Below, one piece after another: positions 8,391 through 17,018 of a stretch of DNA of 64,000 nt. The notes under the pieces are model-generated. The model was not told where the DNA came from, ran no database searches, and saw only the letters and a program-made list of their open reading frames with translations. Position 1 is the stretch's first letter; every line of letters starts with the position of its first letter. The stretch spans positions 248,001 through 312,000 of the forward strand of contig NZ_RZHE01000015.1 of the NCBI RefSeq assembly GCF_003989825.1, in the 5' to 3' direction. The DNA comes from Vreelandella populi. GTDB lineage: Bacteria > Pseudomonadota > Gammaproteobacteria > Pseudomonadales > Halomonadaceae. Position numbers and translations under genes: made by a program.

Positions 8391-8985
8391 GACGCTCTCC
8401 TACAAGCCTTGCGATGCTGTCGCCCATAAGGCGTTCAAGCGCATTGAGACGTGCTTCAAAACGCGACGGGCCAATATAGATAAGCGCCACGTGGAGGCTA
8501 TCCACCATGCCCATGTAGGCATGCCCTAGCGTCAAGGCATCCTGGTCGGAAAACGCCTCCCCAACATGGCGACGCAACGCTGCCGTAAAATCTGCTAACA
8601 GCTGTTGCATGTAAGTTTCGTAGCCTTCCTGAAGCTCGTGGAAAAGCGACTCAGGCGGGATATAGGAGGTGCGTAGCAGAAACCGAAAGTGCTCAGAGTC
8701 GGCGTAGCGTGCCAACAACGATTCGCAATAGTATTGGCCTGGCAGCCCAGTATTGGAATGCTCAAAGCACTCATGGGCAAATTGCGATTCAATTTTCAAG
8801 GCATCTTCAAACACCGCCAAAAACAGCGCGTCCTTATTTTTGATATGCGAATACAGCGACGCTTTGCGAATACCGGCGTAGGCAGCAATTCCCGCCAGTG
8901 AGGCGCCCTCATAACCATGCCGGGCAAACTGGGCAACGGCTGCGTTGAGCACCCGACGCAATGCGGGTGTCGTTGTGGATAACAT
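8383..8985 (-). CDS. TetR/AcrR-family transcriptional regulator
   Basis: About 200 residues from the ATG at 8985, which has GGAGAGC eight bases upstream; frames further upstream lack a ribosome site. The N-terminal helix-turn-helix is clear (LNAAVAQFARHGYEGASLAGIAAYAGIRKASLYSHIKNKDALFLAVFEDAL, residues ~13-63). The C-terminal half resembles TetR_C regulators of efflux genes. It is co-transcribed with the downstream Bcr/CflA carrier. A near-perfect 28-base inverted repeat lies 77 bases before the start, so I infer autorepression relieved by a ligand of the pump. Confidence 0.88.
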   Translation of the reverse strand: MLSTTTPALRRVLNAAVAQFARHGYEGASLAGIAAYAGIRKASLYSHIKNKDALFLAVFEDALKIESQFAHECFEHSNTGLPGQYYCESLLARYADSEHFRFLLRTSYIPPESLFHELQEGYETYMQQLLADFTAALRRHVGEAFSDQDALTLGHAYMGMVDSLHVALIYIGPSRFEARLNALERLMGDSIARLVGERHD

Positions 8986-9061
8986 TTCTTGCTCTCCCAA
9001 TATAACGTTCTTAAAGGCGCATGCCTCAAACATGTCAAAGCCCAATCGACGTATCATACCC

Positions 9062-9089
9062 AAAAACTACCGACCGGTAGGTAGTTTTT
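9062..9089. promoter_or_regulatory. TetR-type operator palindrome
   Basis: AAAAACTACCGACC (9062-9075) faces GGTAGGTAGTTTTT (9076-9089). The halves are reverse complements apart from one base. The CTACCGACCGGTAGGTAG core resembles operators of TetR efflux repressors. It lies just upstream of the tetR-MFS operon, where promoter elements would be. Confidence 0.85.
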
Positions 9090-9162
9090 GTAGCTTATAA
9101 AAAAGGCCCTTTCGGGCCAAATAAAATCTACTGCTATCCGATTTAAAACATAGCTATCTAAT

Positions 9163-9630
9163 TTAAAACATAGTGTTGTCGTTGGCCGCTTCTTCCGGCA
9201 CAGACTGGATGACATCCCAGTGCTCAACGATCATTTCATTTTCAACACGGAAGATATCCACAACGGCCTCACCGCGATCCTCATCACCGTTGGTGGAGTG
9301 AACATGCAGCCAGACCAGATCGCCATCGGTGGCACTACGTACGATCTCGCTCTTGTAGTCCGGGTTTTCCTTGAAGTAGGCTGCAAAGTAATCCACGAAA
9401 GGCGCCTTGCCATCCGGTACTTCCGGATTGTGCTGAATGTAATCTTCCGCCAGCACCAATGAGCTCTGCTCTGTTTCATGCTCGTTGAAGAACTGGTTAT
9501 AGAACTGGATGACCAATGCCCGGTTTGCTTCCTCGGCCTCGATATCACGTTCGGCTTGCGCAAAAGATACGGCGGGTAGGGATAGCATCAGCACCGACGT
9601 GGCAACGCTCAAAGATTTCAGTATCGACAT
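9163..9630 (-). CDS. Secreted SnoaL-like / NTF2-fold protein
   Basis: A 155-residue protein with a signal peptide (MSILKSLSVATSVLMLSLPAVSFA, cleavage after about residue 24). The mature part has the SnoaL-like pattern: VIQFYNQFFNEHETEQSSLVLAEDYIQHNPEVPDGKAPFVDYFAAYF, then WLHVHS and VVDIFRVENEMIVEHWDVIQSVPE. These small periplasmic cone-fold proteins are widespread; their substrates are mostly unknown. It lies 27 bases downstream of the NAD(P)-binding protein gene on the same strand and is probably co-transcribed with it, divergent from the HxlR regulator. Confidence 0.8.
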   Translation of the reverse strand: MSILKSLSVATSVLMLSLPAVSFAQAERDIEAEEANRALVIQFYNQFFNEHETEQSSLVLAEDYIQHNPEVPDGKAPFVDYFAAYFKENPDYKSEIVRSATDGDLVWLHVHSTNGDEDRGEAVVDIFRVENEMIVEHWDVIQSVPEEAANDNTMF

Positions 9631-9657
9631 GTAAACACTCCTGTTTGGTTAGATGGA

Positions 9658-10269
9658 TCAATAGCCAACGGTAAAACGTTGATTCACGTGGCGAGGCTTC
9701 TCCAGCTCATCCACTAGTGCTACGGCATAATCTTCAAAGGAGATGCTCGAGCCCCCGTCATGGGTCAGCAATTCATCCTGGCCGAGACGGAATACGCCGG
9801 TACGCTCGCCGGGTACGAACTCTGCCGAAGGCGACAGGAACGTCCACTCAAGGTCATTAACGCCGCGTAAAAAATCCAGAAACTCACCACCGGCACTCGC
9901 TTCAGGCTTGTAGGCCTCAGGGAAATCCGGCTGATCAATTACCTTCTCACCCGGAGCAACTTCAAGGCTGCCTGCCCCGCCAACCACCAGATAGCGGGCA
10001 ACGCCACTATCGCGTACCGCACCCACCAGTTTTTTGACATCGCTGGCCGAGAAAGGCACGGCGCTGATGACCGCATCATGTCCCTTGAGCAATGCGCTCA
10101 GCGCCTGTTGGTCGTTGGCATCGCCTTGCTTTGGTTTAACACCCGGCAATGCGGCGATCTTGTCCGTATGGCGAGCAATGGCGGTTACCTGATGCCCTCG
10201 GCGTGATAATTCCGCGAGAATACGTGAGCCTGCATCACCCGATGCGCCAATAAGTGCAACCTGTGCCAT
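9658..10269 (-). CDS. NAD(P)-binding oxidoreductase, NmrA/SDR-a5-like
   Basis: A 203-residue Rossmann protein. The nucleotide loop is GASGDAGSRILAEL (~8-21), followed by RRGHQVTAIARHTDKIAALPG, an AVISAVPFSASDV strand and YLVVGGAGSLEVAPG. This is the short NAD(P)H-binding family often annotated as NAD(P)-dependent epimerase-like (YwnB type); the substrate is unknown. The ATG has an AGGAGG-like site upstream. A divergent HxlR regulator starts 151 bases away, with a perfect inverted repeat between them, an arrangement typical of HxlR-controlled reductases responding to aldehydes or other electrophiles. Confidence 0.85.
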   Translation of the reverse strand: MAQVALIGASGDAGSRILAELSRRGHQVTAIARHTDKIAALPGVKPKQGDANDQQALSALLKGHDAVISAVPFSASDVKKLVGAVRDSGVARYLVVGGAGSLEVAPGEKVIDQPDFPEAYKPEASAGGEFLDFLRGVNDLEWTFLSPSAEFVPGERTGVFRLGQDELLTHDGGSSISFEDYAVALVDELEKPRHVNQRFTVGY

Positions 10270-10301
10270 GAGAAACCTCCTTGAGCTTCTATGCCATATA
10301 C

Positions 10302-10318
10302 GGTCTAAAATGTAGACC
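10302..10318. promoter_or_regulatory. Candidate HxlR operator
   Basis: GGTCTA (10302-10307), spacer AAATG, TAGACC (10313-10318): a perfect six-base inverted repeat in the 151-base region shared by the divergent hxlR-type gene and the NAD(P)-binding oxidoreductase. Operator function is inferred from position. Confidence 0.55.
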
Positions 10319-10420
10319 TTCAGATAAACTTAAAGTAGTTTCTGTAGCCGCACAAGAAGTCACATTTACCTGACCCGGTTACATCCATATGCCCACTGCA
10401 TACCCATCCATGGAGCCGCA

Positions 10421-10804
10421 ATGACTGCCATTACCGCGAGCGACAAGATCGTTCTTGAACAGCCCTGCCCGATTCGTGATGTGCTTGACCGCATCGGCGA
10501 CCAGTGGAGCTTGCTGATTCTGGAAGCCCTGGCCCCGGGCACGCTACGCTTTAACGCCCTGATGCGTGAGATTGGCGATATCTCAAAGCAAATGCTTTCC
10601 CGCACTCTCAAGCAGCTGGAGCAGGACGGCTTTATCACGCGCACGCTCTACCCGGAAGTCCCGCCACGGGTGGAATATACACTCACCCCGCTGGGGCTCT
10701 CCTTTCTTGAGCCGATGCAACAGCTGGTGGCGTGGGCCGATACACATCACCGCACCATTGTGGCTGCTCGTATTCGCTATGAGGCCGCTCAGACGAAGAC
10801 CTGA
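10421..10804 (+). CDS. HxlR-family transcriptional regulator
   Basis: A 127-residue winged-helix protein with the HxlR pattern: [77 protein letters not shown]. Cys15 sits at the usual N-terminal position, where HxlR/HypR proteins often carry a redox- or electrophile-sensing cysteine. It is divergent from the NAD(P)-binding oxidoreductase and SnoaL-like genes and is their likely regulator. The 10805-11020 stretch after it holds only a GC hairpin (10970-10989). Confidence 0.9.
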   Translation: MTAITASDKIVLEQPCPIRDVLDRIGDQWSLLILEALAPGTLRFNALMREIGDISKQMLSRTLKQLEQDGFITRTLYPEVPPRVEYTLTPLGLSFLEPMQQLVAWADTHHRTIVAARIRYEAAQTKT

Positions 10805-10969
10805 TGCCTGCACGCGAGAATTAACAACACTAGGCGGTAAAAAGCCCTGGATGAGTCTGAATAATGGGTATCAAGTATGTTCATGGTGGGCTCTTGATAG
10901 GCATAAAATGCCTTTATGGTGCCCAGCGCCACAATAGGTACTGATCGCTGAGGCTAAAACGACAACACC

Positions 10970-10989
10970 CCGCCGGCGTAGACCGGCGG
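10970..10989 (-). terminator. GC hairpin, probable terminator of the PepSY gene
   Basis: CCGCCGG (10970-10976), spacer CGTAGA, CCGGCGG (10983-10989). It lies 31 bases beyond the final stop of the interrupted PepSY frame. The tail on the minus strand is GT-rich rather than a clean T-run, so efficiency is uncertain. Confidence 0.5.
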
Positions 10990-11020
10990 AGCGTGGCATG
11001 ACGGTATCGAGGCCTAGTGG

Positions 11021-11503
11021 TTATTGACCGGCGTTGAACTCAGCGATGCCGTAGCTGCGTTCCATTTCACGCTGGTCGCTGTCGAAGCCGCTGACCTCGA
11101 CCGTACCGTCCTCATCAAGATCGATATCTTCGAAGCGGTCGAAGCCGTCGCCGCTGGCCCGGTCGAGCAGACTGTTGAGCTGTTGCTGATCAAGCCCCCA
11201 GGGCGCGGCCTAAGTGTCGTTGCTCGACTCGCGGATGACTTCTCCGCTCTCGCCGTTCAACGTCAATTCATACGCTTGACCCTCGCCGTTCCAGCCTTCA
11301 ACCTCGAATTCTAATGTGCCGCGCTCTTCGTCTATCTGCAGTTCGCGAAACGACGTGACGCCTGCACTGGCAGCTTGACCGATCATATCGGAGAAGGCCG
11401 CTTGGTCGAGCGCCTCTTGATAGTCGTTACGGTCGGCCATAGCGCCTTGGCTGAGTCCTAGCGTGGCGGCGGCGAAGGCGAGTGCGATCGATGTCTTTTT
11501 CAT
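11021..11503 (-). pseudogene. PepSY-type periplasmic protein gene interrupted by an in-frame amber codon
   Basis: From the ATG at 11503 the frame gives a signal peptide (MKKTSIALAFAAATLGLSQGAMA) and a PepSY-like segment (FRELQIDEERGTLEFEVEGWN...YELTLNGESGEVIRE) and stops at TAG (11210-11212) after 97 residues. The same frame continues without another stop for 62 codons to TAA at 11021-11023, and this tail is clearly coding-like: LDQQQLNSLLDRASGDGFDRFEDIDLDEDGTVEVSGFDSD, a second repeat of the first segment. I read it as a two-repeat PepSY protein broken by a single nonsense change. The alternative is that the 97-residue product is the real short protein. Transcription ends at the hairpin near 10980. 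Confidence 0.65.
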
Positions 11504-11681
11504 GGCAATATCCCTTTTCGATGAAGTGACGCTTCGATGAATGAAATACCTCAAGGTGAGGCGATGTCATCCAGTGGCACTCACTCTACTCAAGCCCACC
11601 TTACCCAAGCATGATACGTTCATTCATACTTCGTTCATGTTCGTTCAACCATGCATTGATGCACAAGGATCGTGGCACGCT

Positions 11682-12602
11682 ATGGCTCGCAATCGCACAC
11701 TGCTCAACAGCGTCTTATTACTGCTGCCAAGGCTTACCGCCTTTGCCTGGCGGGTACTGAGCCACTTTCTGAAAAACCGCGGTATTCTGCTGGCTGGTGG
11801 CGTGGGCTACAACATTTTGCTCTCGGTCGTGCCGCTCTTTGCCTTGCTAGGGGTGATGTTGACGCGCGTGGTGGACGAGCAACACCTGCTAGAGGTGCTG
11901 GCAGTGCAGGCGCGCCATCTCGCCCCAGCCCACGCCGAGGTCGTGATGGACGCCGTCCGAGGGCTGCTGGATTCCCGCGACGTGATCGGCATTCTCAGCG
12001 TGCCCATCTTGCTGCTATTGAGCTCCTTCGCCTTTCGCATGCTTGAAGACGCCATGGCGCTGATCTTTCATACCTCTGAGACACCCCAGCGCCACCTTTG
12101 GATATCGATGCTGTTGCCCTACGCCTTCATGCTGGTGCTGGGCGCCGGGCTAATGGCATTGACCTTGGTCGTCACGCTGGCAAGTTCGCTCAATGCGCTG
12201 GCGCTGGCCCTCTTCGCCCAGGAGCTACCGCTGGCAGGGCTCTCCGGATCGGTGCTCAACCTGATCAGTTTCCTCGGTGTATTCCTGCTCTTCAGCGCCA
12301 TTTACAAGGTGCTTCCGGTCGTCAGGATCGCCCTGCGCCGGGCAGTCGTCGGCGGCTTCGTGGCGGCTCTACTGTGGGAAGGCGTACGGCTGCTGCTGAT
12401 CTACTACTTTACCCACCTCTCTTTCGTCAACGCTATCTACGGCTCTCTGGCAGCCTTGGTGATCGTGCTGCTCAGCCTGGAAATAGGCGCCATCATTTTA
12501 TTGCTGGGCGCTCAGGTCATCGCTGAGCTGGAGCGTAACTCGCGCCTTGGGCTCCCCTGGCATGTCGACCCCGACCGCAAGCCGATCAGCCGGATTGATT
12601 AA
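11682..12602 (+). CDS. YihY/virulence factor BrkB family inner-membrane protein
   Basis: About 306 residues from the ATG at 11682 (MARNRTLLNS); a longer frame opens at 11541 but lacks family-like sequence. The protein has about six membrane helices and the YihY/UPF0761 pattern: FLKNRGILLAGGVGYNILLSVVPLFALLG, SRDVIGILSVPILLLLSSFAFRMLEDAMALIF, and a late IYGSLAALVIVLLSLEIGAIILLLGAQVIAE helix. The old label 'ribonuclease BN' is not supported for this family. The function is unknown, possibly transport. Single gene; a tRNA-Arg relic and the AraC-type gene follow. Confidence 0.88.
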   Translation: MARNRTLLNSVLLLLPRLTAFAWRVLSHFLKNRGILLAGGVGYNILLSVVPLFALLGVMLTRVVDEQHLLEVLAVQARHLAPAHAEVVMDAVRGLLDSRDVIGILSVPILLLLSSFAFRMLEDAMALIFHTSETPQRHLWISMLLPYAFMLVLGAGLMALTLVVTLASSLNALALALFAQELPLAGLSGSVLNLISFLGVFLLFSAIYKVLPVVRIALRRAVVGGFVAALLWEGVRLLLIYYFTHLSFVNAIYGSLAALVIVLLSLEIGAIILLLGAQVIAELERNSRLGLPWHVDPDRKPISRID

Positions 12603-12696
12603 AGGGGCATCATCGAAGCCCATCTGCCAACTAAGCAGGCTACGCCACACTAAATAGTGCCTCTCTTGCGCTACAGATTACGCTTTAGAATGGAAA

Positions 12697-12717
12697 AGTC
12701 GCATCTTTCGCGCGACT
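12697..12717 (-). terminator. Terminator-like hairpin beside the tRNA-Arg relic
   Basis: AGTCGC (12697-12702) pairs with GCGACT (12712-12717); read leftward it is followed by TTTTCC. It lies downstream of the decayed tRNA copy, as equivalent hairpins do at the other two tRNA-Arg copies in this window. Confidence 0.6.
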
Positions 12718-12727
12718 GCTCATATTC

Positions 12728-12796
12728 TGGACGCCCGATAGGTATTGAATCTTCGGCTTTGGAAGCATGCACTCCATTCAATTGAGCGGCGGACGC
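12728..12796 (-). pseudogene. Degenerate tRNA-Arg copy
   Basis: The 69 bases align along their length with the intact tRNA-Arg(CCG) gene at 20111-20187, in the same orientation. The CCA end and acceptor (TGGACGCCCGATAGG versus TGGCGCGCCCGGTAGG on the plus strand), the anticodon-arm strand CTTCGGCTTTGGA and the D-arm CAATTGAGC are recognisable. About seven bases of the T-arm are deleted, and many stem pairs are broken (about two thirds identity in the 5' half). It cannot fold as a functional tRNA, so I call it a relic, probably of an old duplication or integration. Confidence 0.7.
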
Positions 12797-12825
12797 TGTT
12801 TTCACTGCCGCAGTACTTGGCGCTA

Positions 12826-13776
12826 TCAATGCGGCACAGCGATACCGGTGATTGATGCAGGCGGAGATAGCGCCAAGCTCAATTTCATGGCGCGCACTTC
12901 TTCTGCCGGAGGTTGACCAAATAGCCGCTTGAATTCCCTACTGAACTGGGAAGGGCTCTCGTAACCCACCCGGCTCGCCGCGGCCGCCGCGGTCAGCCCA
13001 TCACGAATCATCATTAGCCGCGCATGGTGCAAGCGCGTCGACTTGATGTACTGGATAGGCGAGGTTTGCGTGACGGATTTGAAGTGCGCATGAAACGATG
13101 GAGCGCTCATGCCCACCTCATGGGCAAGCGTGCTGACTTCCAGCGGGGCAGCGAAATGCACATGGATGCGGCGCAGCGCCTTGGCTATCTTACCGAACTG
13201 CCCATAGTGGGATAACGCCGAGCGAACGCTTCCGCCCTGCTCGCCGGTCAGTACCCGATAGCAGATCTCTCTCACGATGGACGGTGCCAAAATGCGCGCA
13301 TCCGCAGGCGTTGCCAGCGCATCCAGCAAGCGTAGCGTTGCACCGGCAAGTGACTGATCAAGCGGTGTGGAAAGCATGCCCCTGGGTGGGATTGGCTGAT
13401 AATCATCCGTTTCATCCAGCTGGGTGACAAGCTCTGCAATGACCGCGGCATCAAGGCGGATCGCAATCCCCAGCATCGGCACGTCAGGGCTCGCCTCTGT
13501 CTCTGAAATAAACGGCAGAGGAACCGCCAGTACCAGATAGTGATGCGCATCATAAAGATACACTTCACCGCCCAGATAGCCCCGCTTACGCCCCTGGCAA
13601 ATGATGACGATGCTCGGCTCATACAGAACCGGGGTATTTTTGAGCGTCCGATTCGAACGCATCAGGCGCACATCATCCACTAGCGACTGGGTATACCCCT
13701 CGTGCGGGGCGAGTTGATATAACCGCTCGATTATCCGACGCTGCACTACCGCATCGCTACTCGCTACCATGGGCAA
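12826..13776 (-). CDS. AraC-family transcriptional regulator
   Basis: A 316-residue protein with an AraC_N (cupin-like) domain in the first ~190 residues (TPVLYEPSIVIICQGRKRGYLGGEVYLYDAHHYLVLAVPLPF) and a C-terminal double helix-turn-helix (IHVHFAAPLEVSTLAHEVGMSAPSFHAHFKSVTQTSPIQYIKSTRLHHARLMM, then AAAAASRVGYESPSQFSREFKRLFG). This resembles YqhC-type regulators, which respond to aldehydes and control nearby oxidoreductases. It is divergent from an SDR gene 220 bases away, its likely target. Confidence 0.9.
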   Translation of the reverse strand: MPMVASSDAVVQRRIIERLYQLAPHEGYTQSLVDDVRLMRSNRTLKNTPVLYEPSIVIICQGRKRGYLGGEVYLYDAHHYLVLAVPLPFISETEASPDVPMLGIAIRLDAAVIAELVTQLDETDDYQPIPPRGMLSTPLDQSLAGATLRLLDALATPADARILAPSIVREICYRVLTGEQGGSVRSALSHYGQFGKIAKALRRIHVHFAAPLEVSTLAHEVGMSAPSFHAHFKSVTQTSPIQYIKSTRLHHARLMMIRDGLTAAAAASRVGYESPSQFSREFKRLFGQPPAEEVRAMKLSLALSPPASITGIAVPH

Positions 13777-13995
13777 CCTCGCTCAATGCTTTTCAATATT
13801 CGCCATCGCTTTCCGCCGCTGACACTGCCAGTGCCTGAACCAATCTAAGAGCAATATTATAGGTTGCCGGGTCAGTTTCCTGCTTCCAGAGCGCTAATTA
13901 ATAGTTTTAGGCAAGCATGCAAGAGGATCTTTCATATTGCCGTTCGTGGGCATCCCCTACGCTTTCCCTGTACTTTCCCACAACAGGAAAAACAT

Positions 13996-14736
13996 ATGAC
14001 CAGCCTATCGAACGCCCCATCTAAAGTTGTTTTATTGACCGGCGCCAGCAGCGGTATTGGTGAAGCCACGGCCCGCGAACTGGCTAAGCAAGGCCATCGC
14101 TTGATTATTGGCGCGCGGCGTACCGACCGCCTGGAAGCATTGACACGCGACCTACGTGCCAACGGCGGCACGGTTGATTACCAGGCCCTGGATGTCACTA
14201 GCCTTGAAGATATGCAGGCGTTTGCCGAGTTTGCGATCACAACCCATGGCCGCATCGATGTCATCATCAATAATGCGGGCATCATGCCGCTTTCCCCGCT
14301 GGCAGCGCTCAAGGTAGATGAGTGGAACCGCATGATCGATGTGAACATTCGCGGCGTACTGAACGGGATCGCCGCCGTTCTTCCCACCATGCAGGCGCAA
14401 CAGGCGGGGCAAGTCATCAACATCTCCTCCATCGGCGGGCTGAGTGTGGTGCCCACCGCCGCGGTTTACTGCGCAACCAAATACGCCGTGCGCGCCATTT
14501 CCGATGGCCTACGTCAGGAAACCAACTGCCTGCGCGTCACCTGCGTTTACCCCGGCGTTGTGGAATCTGAGCTAGCCAATACCATCACCGACAAGGAAGC
14601 CGCCGAGGCCATGGCAGCTTATCGCCAGATTGCGCTTAAACCCGAGGCCATTGCCGCCGCCATCGCTCACGCCATCAACCAGCCTGACGATGTCGACACC
14701 AGCGATATTGTGGTGCGACCTACTAAGAGTCAGTAG
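13996..14736 (+). CDS. SDR-family NAD(P)-dependent oxidoreductase
   Basis: About 246 residues from the ATG at 13996 (GGAA seven bases upstream). It is a classical short-chain dehydrogenase: cofactor loop TGASSGIGEATARELAKQGH, NNAG in VIINNAGIMPLSPL, catalytic Ser in NISSIGG and the YCATK motif (YxxxK). The Arg of GARRTDRLEAL suggests NADP preference. It is closest in style to YdfG-like 3-hydroxy acid or aldehyde reductases; the substrate is unknown. It is probably controlled by the divergent AraC-type regulator. Confidence 0.9.
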   Translation: MTSLSNAPSKVVLLTGASSGIGEATARELAKQGHRLIIGARRTDRLEALTRDLRANGGTVDYQALDVTSLEDMQAFAEFAITTHGRIDVIINNAGIMPLSPLAALKVDEWNRMIDVNIRGVLNGIAAVLPTMQAQQAGQVINISSIGGLSVVPTAAVYCATKYAVRAISDGLRQETNCLRVTCVYPGVVESELANTITDKEAAEAMAAYRQIALKPEAIAAAIAHAINQPDDVDTSDIVVRPTKSQ

Positions 14737-14775
14737 CCTATCTGCAATAAAAAAGCGTGCCTGAGTTCTTCAGCT

Positions 14776-14817
14776 ATGCCCCTCTGGTAAGCGTGGAAGC
14801 GCTTGCCAAAGGGGCAT
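14776..14817. repeat. 18-base imperfect inverted repeat
   Basis: ATGCCCCTCTGGTAAGCG (14776-14793) faces CGCTTGCCAAAGGGGCAT (14800-14817) with two mismatches. It lies 40 bases past the SDR stop and could be its terminator, though no T-run follows. The rest of the 14737-15476 gap is AT-rich; I see no gene, only stop-rich frames. Confidence 0.5.
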
Positions 14818-15476
14818 GAATACGAGGTAAGGGAACTTCAGCCAAAAATGTGACAATGACCATCAATAATGGTTATAGGAAAGACTCACTGATGGTATGG
14901 GATTAACATCAAGTTGGTGTATGAGCATCTAACTGCCACACCTACTTAAGCTGATTGATCATATACGGCCATTTCGGTGCAGTAAATTTACACACAGCGT
15001 TCTGATTACCGAACAGCCCCACTTCACCGGGCGCCTACGCAAGCTCGACTGTATAGAGCCAGCGAACCAGCATTAGATATTCGGTATTATCTCCTTGGGT
15101 TCTTTTATTCAATCAGATAAGCTAGCAGAAGTTTTGTGCTGATCAGTTAACCTCTCGAATTCTTAAGTGTACCTCAGGCCATTATAGCTAGACACTCATC
15201 ATCGTAGCCTACGAGTAGCGTGGTTTTGAGCTGTTTTAATGTTGCTAAAGCGACACTTAGCCAGCCAGTTATAACACATCCCTCTATTGCCGCATTTAAT
15301 ATAGGCATTCTGTTGAAACTTTGCGTTCAAGATAAATATCAGCAGATACTTTTAAAAGACCACCTTACATATACCACTTCCACGACATAGCCCTGAAAAG
15401 GAAAACGGCCTCTGGTTTGTTTGAGTATCGACAGGATTAAGCTGGACGCTTGCGTAAAATAAAAGCATAAAAATGC

Positions 15477-15503
15477 AAAAACCCCGCACTGGGCGGGGTT
15501 TTT
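15477..15503. terminator. Terminator of the cold-shock gene
   Basis: AAAAACCCCGC (15477-15487), loop ACTGG, GCGGGGTTTTT (15493-15503). Perfect 11-base stem with A- and T-runs, about 44 bases downstream of the csp stop on the minus strand. Confidence 0.92.
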
Positions 15504-15546
15504 AAGCTTACCGTTCTAGACGGTAGCCAACATTAAGGTATAGAGC

Positions 15547-15753
15547 TTAATCTATAACCTTGATATTGGAAGCCTGAAGGCCTTTTTGGCCCTGAGTGAC
15601 GTCAAAAGAAACCTTCTGACCGTCTTGCAGGGATTTAAAGCCTTCCGCTTGAATTTCAGAGAAGTGTGCGAACAAGTCGTCGCCGCTAACTTCAGGAGAA
15701 ATAAAGCCGAAGCCTTTAGTGTCGTTAAACCACTTTACAGTACCAGTTGCCAT
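15547..15753 (-). CDS. Cold-shock domain protein, CspA family
   Basis: A 68-residue single cold-shock domain, the standard family length. RNP1 (KGFGFI) and RNP2 (DLFAHF, where VFVHF is usual) are present: [34 protein letters not shown]. It binds single-stranded RNA and DNA and acts as an RNA chaperone; whether it is cold-induced cannot be told. An AGGA ribosome site precedes the ATG. Upstream, 15754-16234 is AT-rich with no gene and probably contains the promoter and a long leader. Confidence 0.95.
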   Translation of the reverse strand: MATGTVKWFNDTKGFGFISPEVSGDDLFAHFSEIQAEGFKSLQDGQKVSFDVTQGQKGLQASNIKVID

Positions 15754-16234
15754 GATCGAAATCCTCGATTTAGCGAATTTATGCCGGGGAAATACCCGAA
15801 TTACAGAGGGCAGGACAAGAAACTTTCACCAGGCTCAACGCTAAAGATGCTTCGATACTGCTGACAACGTTCGACTTGCTAACCAACTGCAAGTAGTCTG
15901 CGCTTATATATTGCTTACGTCAACAGCTTGTATGAATTATGTTTGGATAAGGTCAATAAAGGCATCGGCATCGATAAGAATGCCCTTATTTCAAGCAGCA
16001 GATTAAGCCATACTCTTTTAAAAAGATTACGCCTTTTATAACAGCACCTTATAATGAAATTAAATGACATATTAGCCAACCATCTATTAAAGCAATAAAT
16101 AAAATATTTAATTCCAAACGATCAAAGCAAGTAACAGCAAGACGTTTCCCGCCCTGCTGATCGACCCTGCTGTAGAAATAAAGCTAAAAATGCAAATAAC
16201 AGAGCGTTAATTCCATTTGAGCTACCAAGATAAT

Positions 16235-16262
16235 AAGGGCCTGCGGTTTCTCGCAGGCCCTT
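16235..16262. terminator. Terminator hairpin next to the tRNA-Arg 3' fragment
   Basis: AAGGGCCTGCG (16235-16245), loop GTTTCT, CGCAGGCCCTT (16252-16262): perfect 11-base stem. It resembles the hairpin at 20076-20103 that follows the intact tRNA-Arg gene in both position and sequence. Confidence 0.8.
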
Positions 16263-16274
16263 ATTTGTAAATTT

Positions 16275-16308
16275 TGGCGCGCCCGGCAGGAATTGACCCT
16301 ACAACCTT
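16275..16308 (-). repeat. tRNA-Arg 3'-end fragment (possible att site)
   Basis: The 34 bases match the 3' end of the intact tRNA-Arg gene (20111-20144): CCA, discriminator, 3' acceptor strand and T-arm, with three substitutions. Similarity starts a few bases before the CCA (16269 and 20105) and ends abruptly after the T-arm. An intact tRNA at one end and a 3' fragment at the other, in direct orientation, is the footprint left by integrases that use tRNA 3' ends. No integrase remains between the copies. Confidence 0.65.
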
Positions 16309-16589
16309 TGTTTGGCTCAGAAGGCTACGTTGGCCTGCTTAAAAAAGCAGATGAAATAGCCGTAATGGATTAGCTAACGCGGATGTGCTGGTCAATGCTG
16401 CATGCGTGTTCATACTTGTTATGCAGGATGTATGTTGATTGGTATCATGCTGCTGGGGACATAAAAGATAATGTTTTATAATTCAATAGATTAAGAGGAG
16501 GTTGGCGTGCAGTATAATATTATCGAACGCGCATTCTCGGTCATGCAATATCAGAACGTGCGGTTAAATACCTGTCGGGCACTATAAAA

Positions 16590-17018
16590 ATGCGCCTCTG
16601 GTCGTTACATCCTCAGTATCTTGATCGCCTTGGCTTAGTCGCCCTGTGGCGGGAGGCTCTATTGGCACAGGCTGTTCTGCACGGAAAAACACGTGGCTAC
16701 CGCAACCATCCACAATTGGATCGATTCAAAGACCATACAGCACCTCTTGCAGCCATTTCGCTGTATTTGATAGGTATTCATTCGGAGGCTATGGCGCGTG
16801 GCTATTCCTTTGACAAAAGTAAAATTGAACCAGCCCAGCAACCAGTTGCACTTACCGTCACCACCGGTCAAATGAAATACGAATGGGAACATCTTCTAGC
16901 GAAGCTCAAGGTACGTAACCCTTTAACATACCAGAAGTGGCAAGCTATCGAACTGCCAGAGGTACACCCGATTTTCAACGTGTGTCCCGGCGAAGTTGAG
17001 TCATGGGAACGTCAGTAA
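16590..17018 (+). CDS. Pyrimidine dimer DNA glycosylase / endonuclease V-like protein
   Basis: A 142-residue soluble protein beginning MRLWSLHPQYLDRLGLVALWREALLAQAVLHGKTRGYRNHPQLDRF, the characteristic start of the Pyr_excise family related to phage T4 endonuclease V. Glu22 (WRE) sits where T4 endonuclease V has catalytic Glu23, and the amino-terminal Arg replaces Thr2. Family members incise DNA at UV dimers; activity here is not proven. Only a weak ribosome site is seen. The gene lies in the decayed region right of the tRNA-Arg fragment, so it may have come with a mobile element. Confidence 0.75.
   Translation: MRLWSLHPQYLDRLGLVALWREALLAQAVLHGKTRGYRNHPQLDRFKDHTAPLAAISLYLIGIHSEAMARGYSFDKSKIEPAQQPVALTVTTGQMKYEWEHLLAKLKVRNPLTYQKWQAIELPEVHPIFNVCPGEVESWERQ

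Noticed and set aside
11024..11314. 96-codon plus-strand frame near 11.1 kb
   Set aside because: It is antisense to the interrupted PepSY gene and starts right after its final stop; the minus strand has the signal peptide and the repeats.
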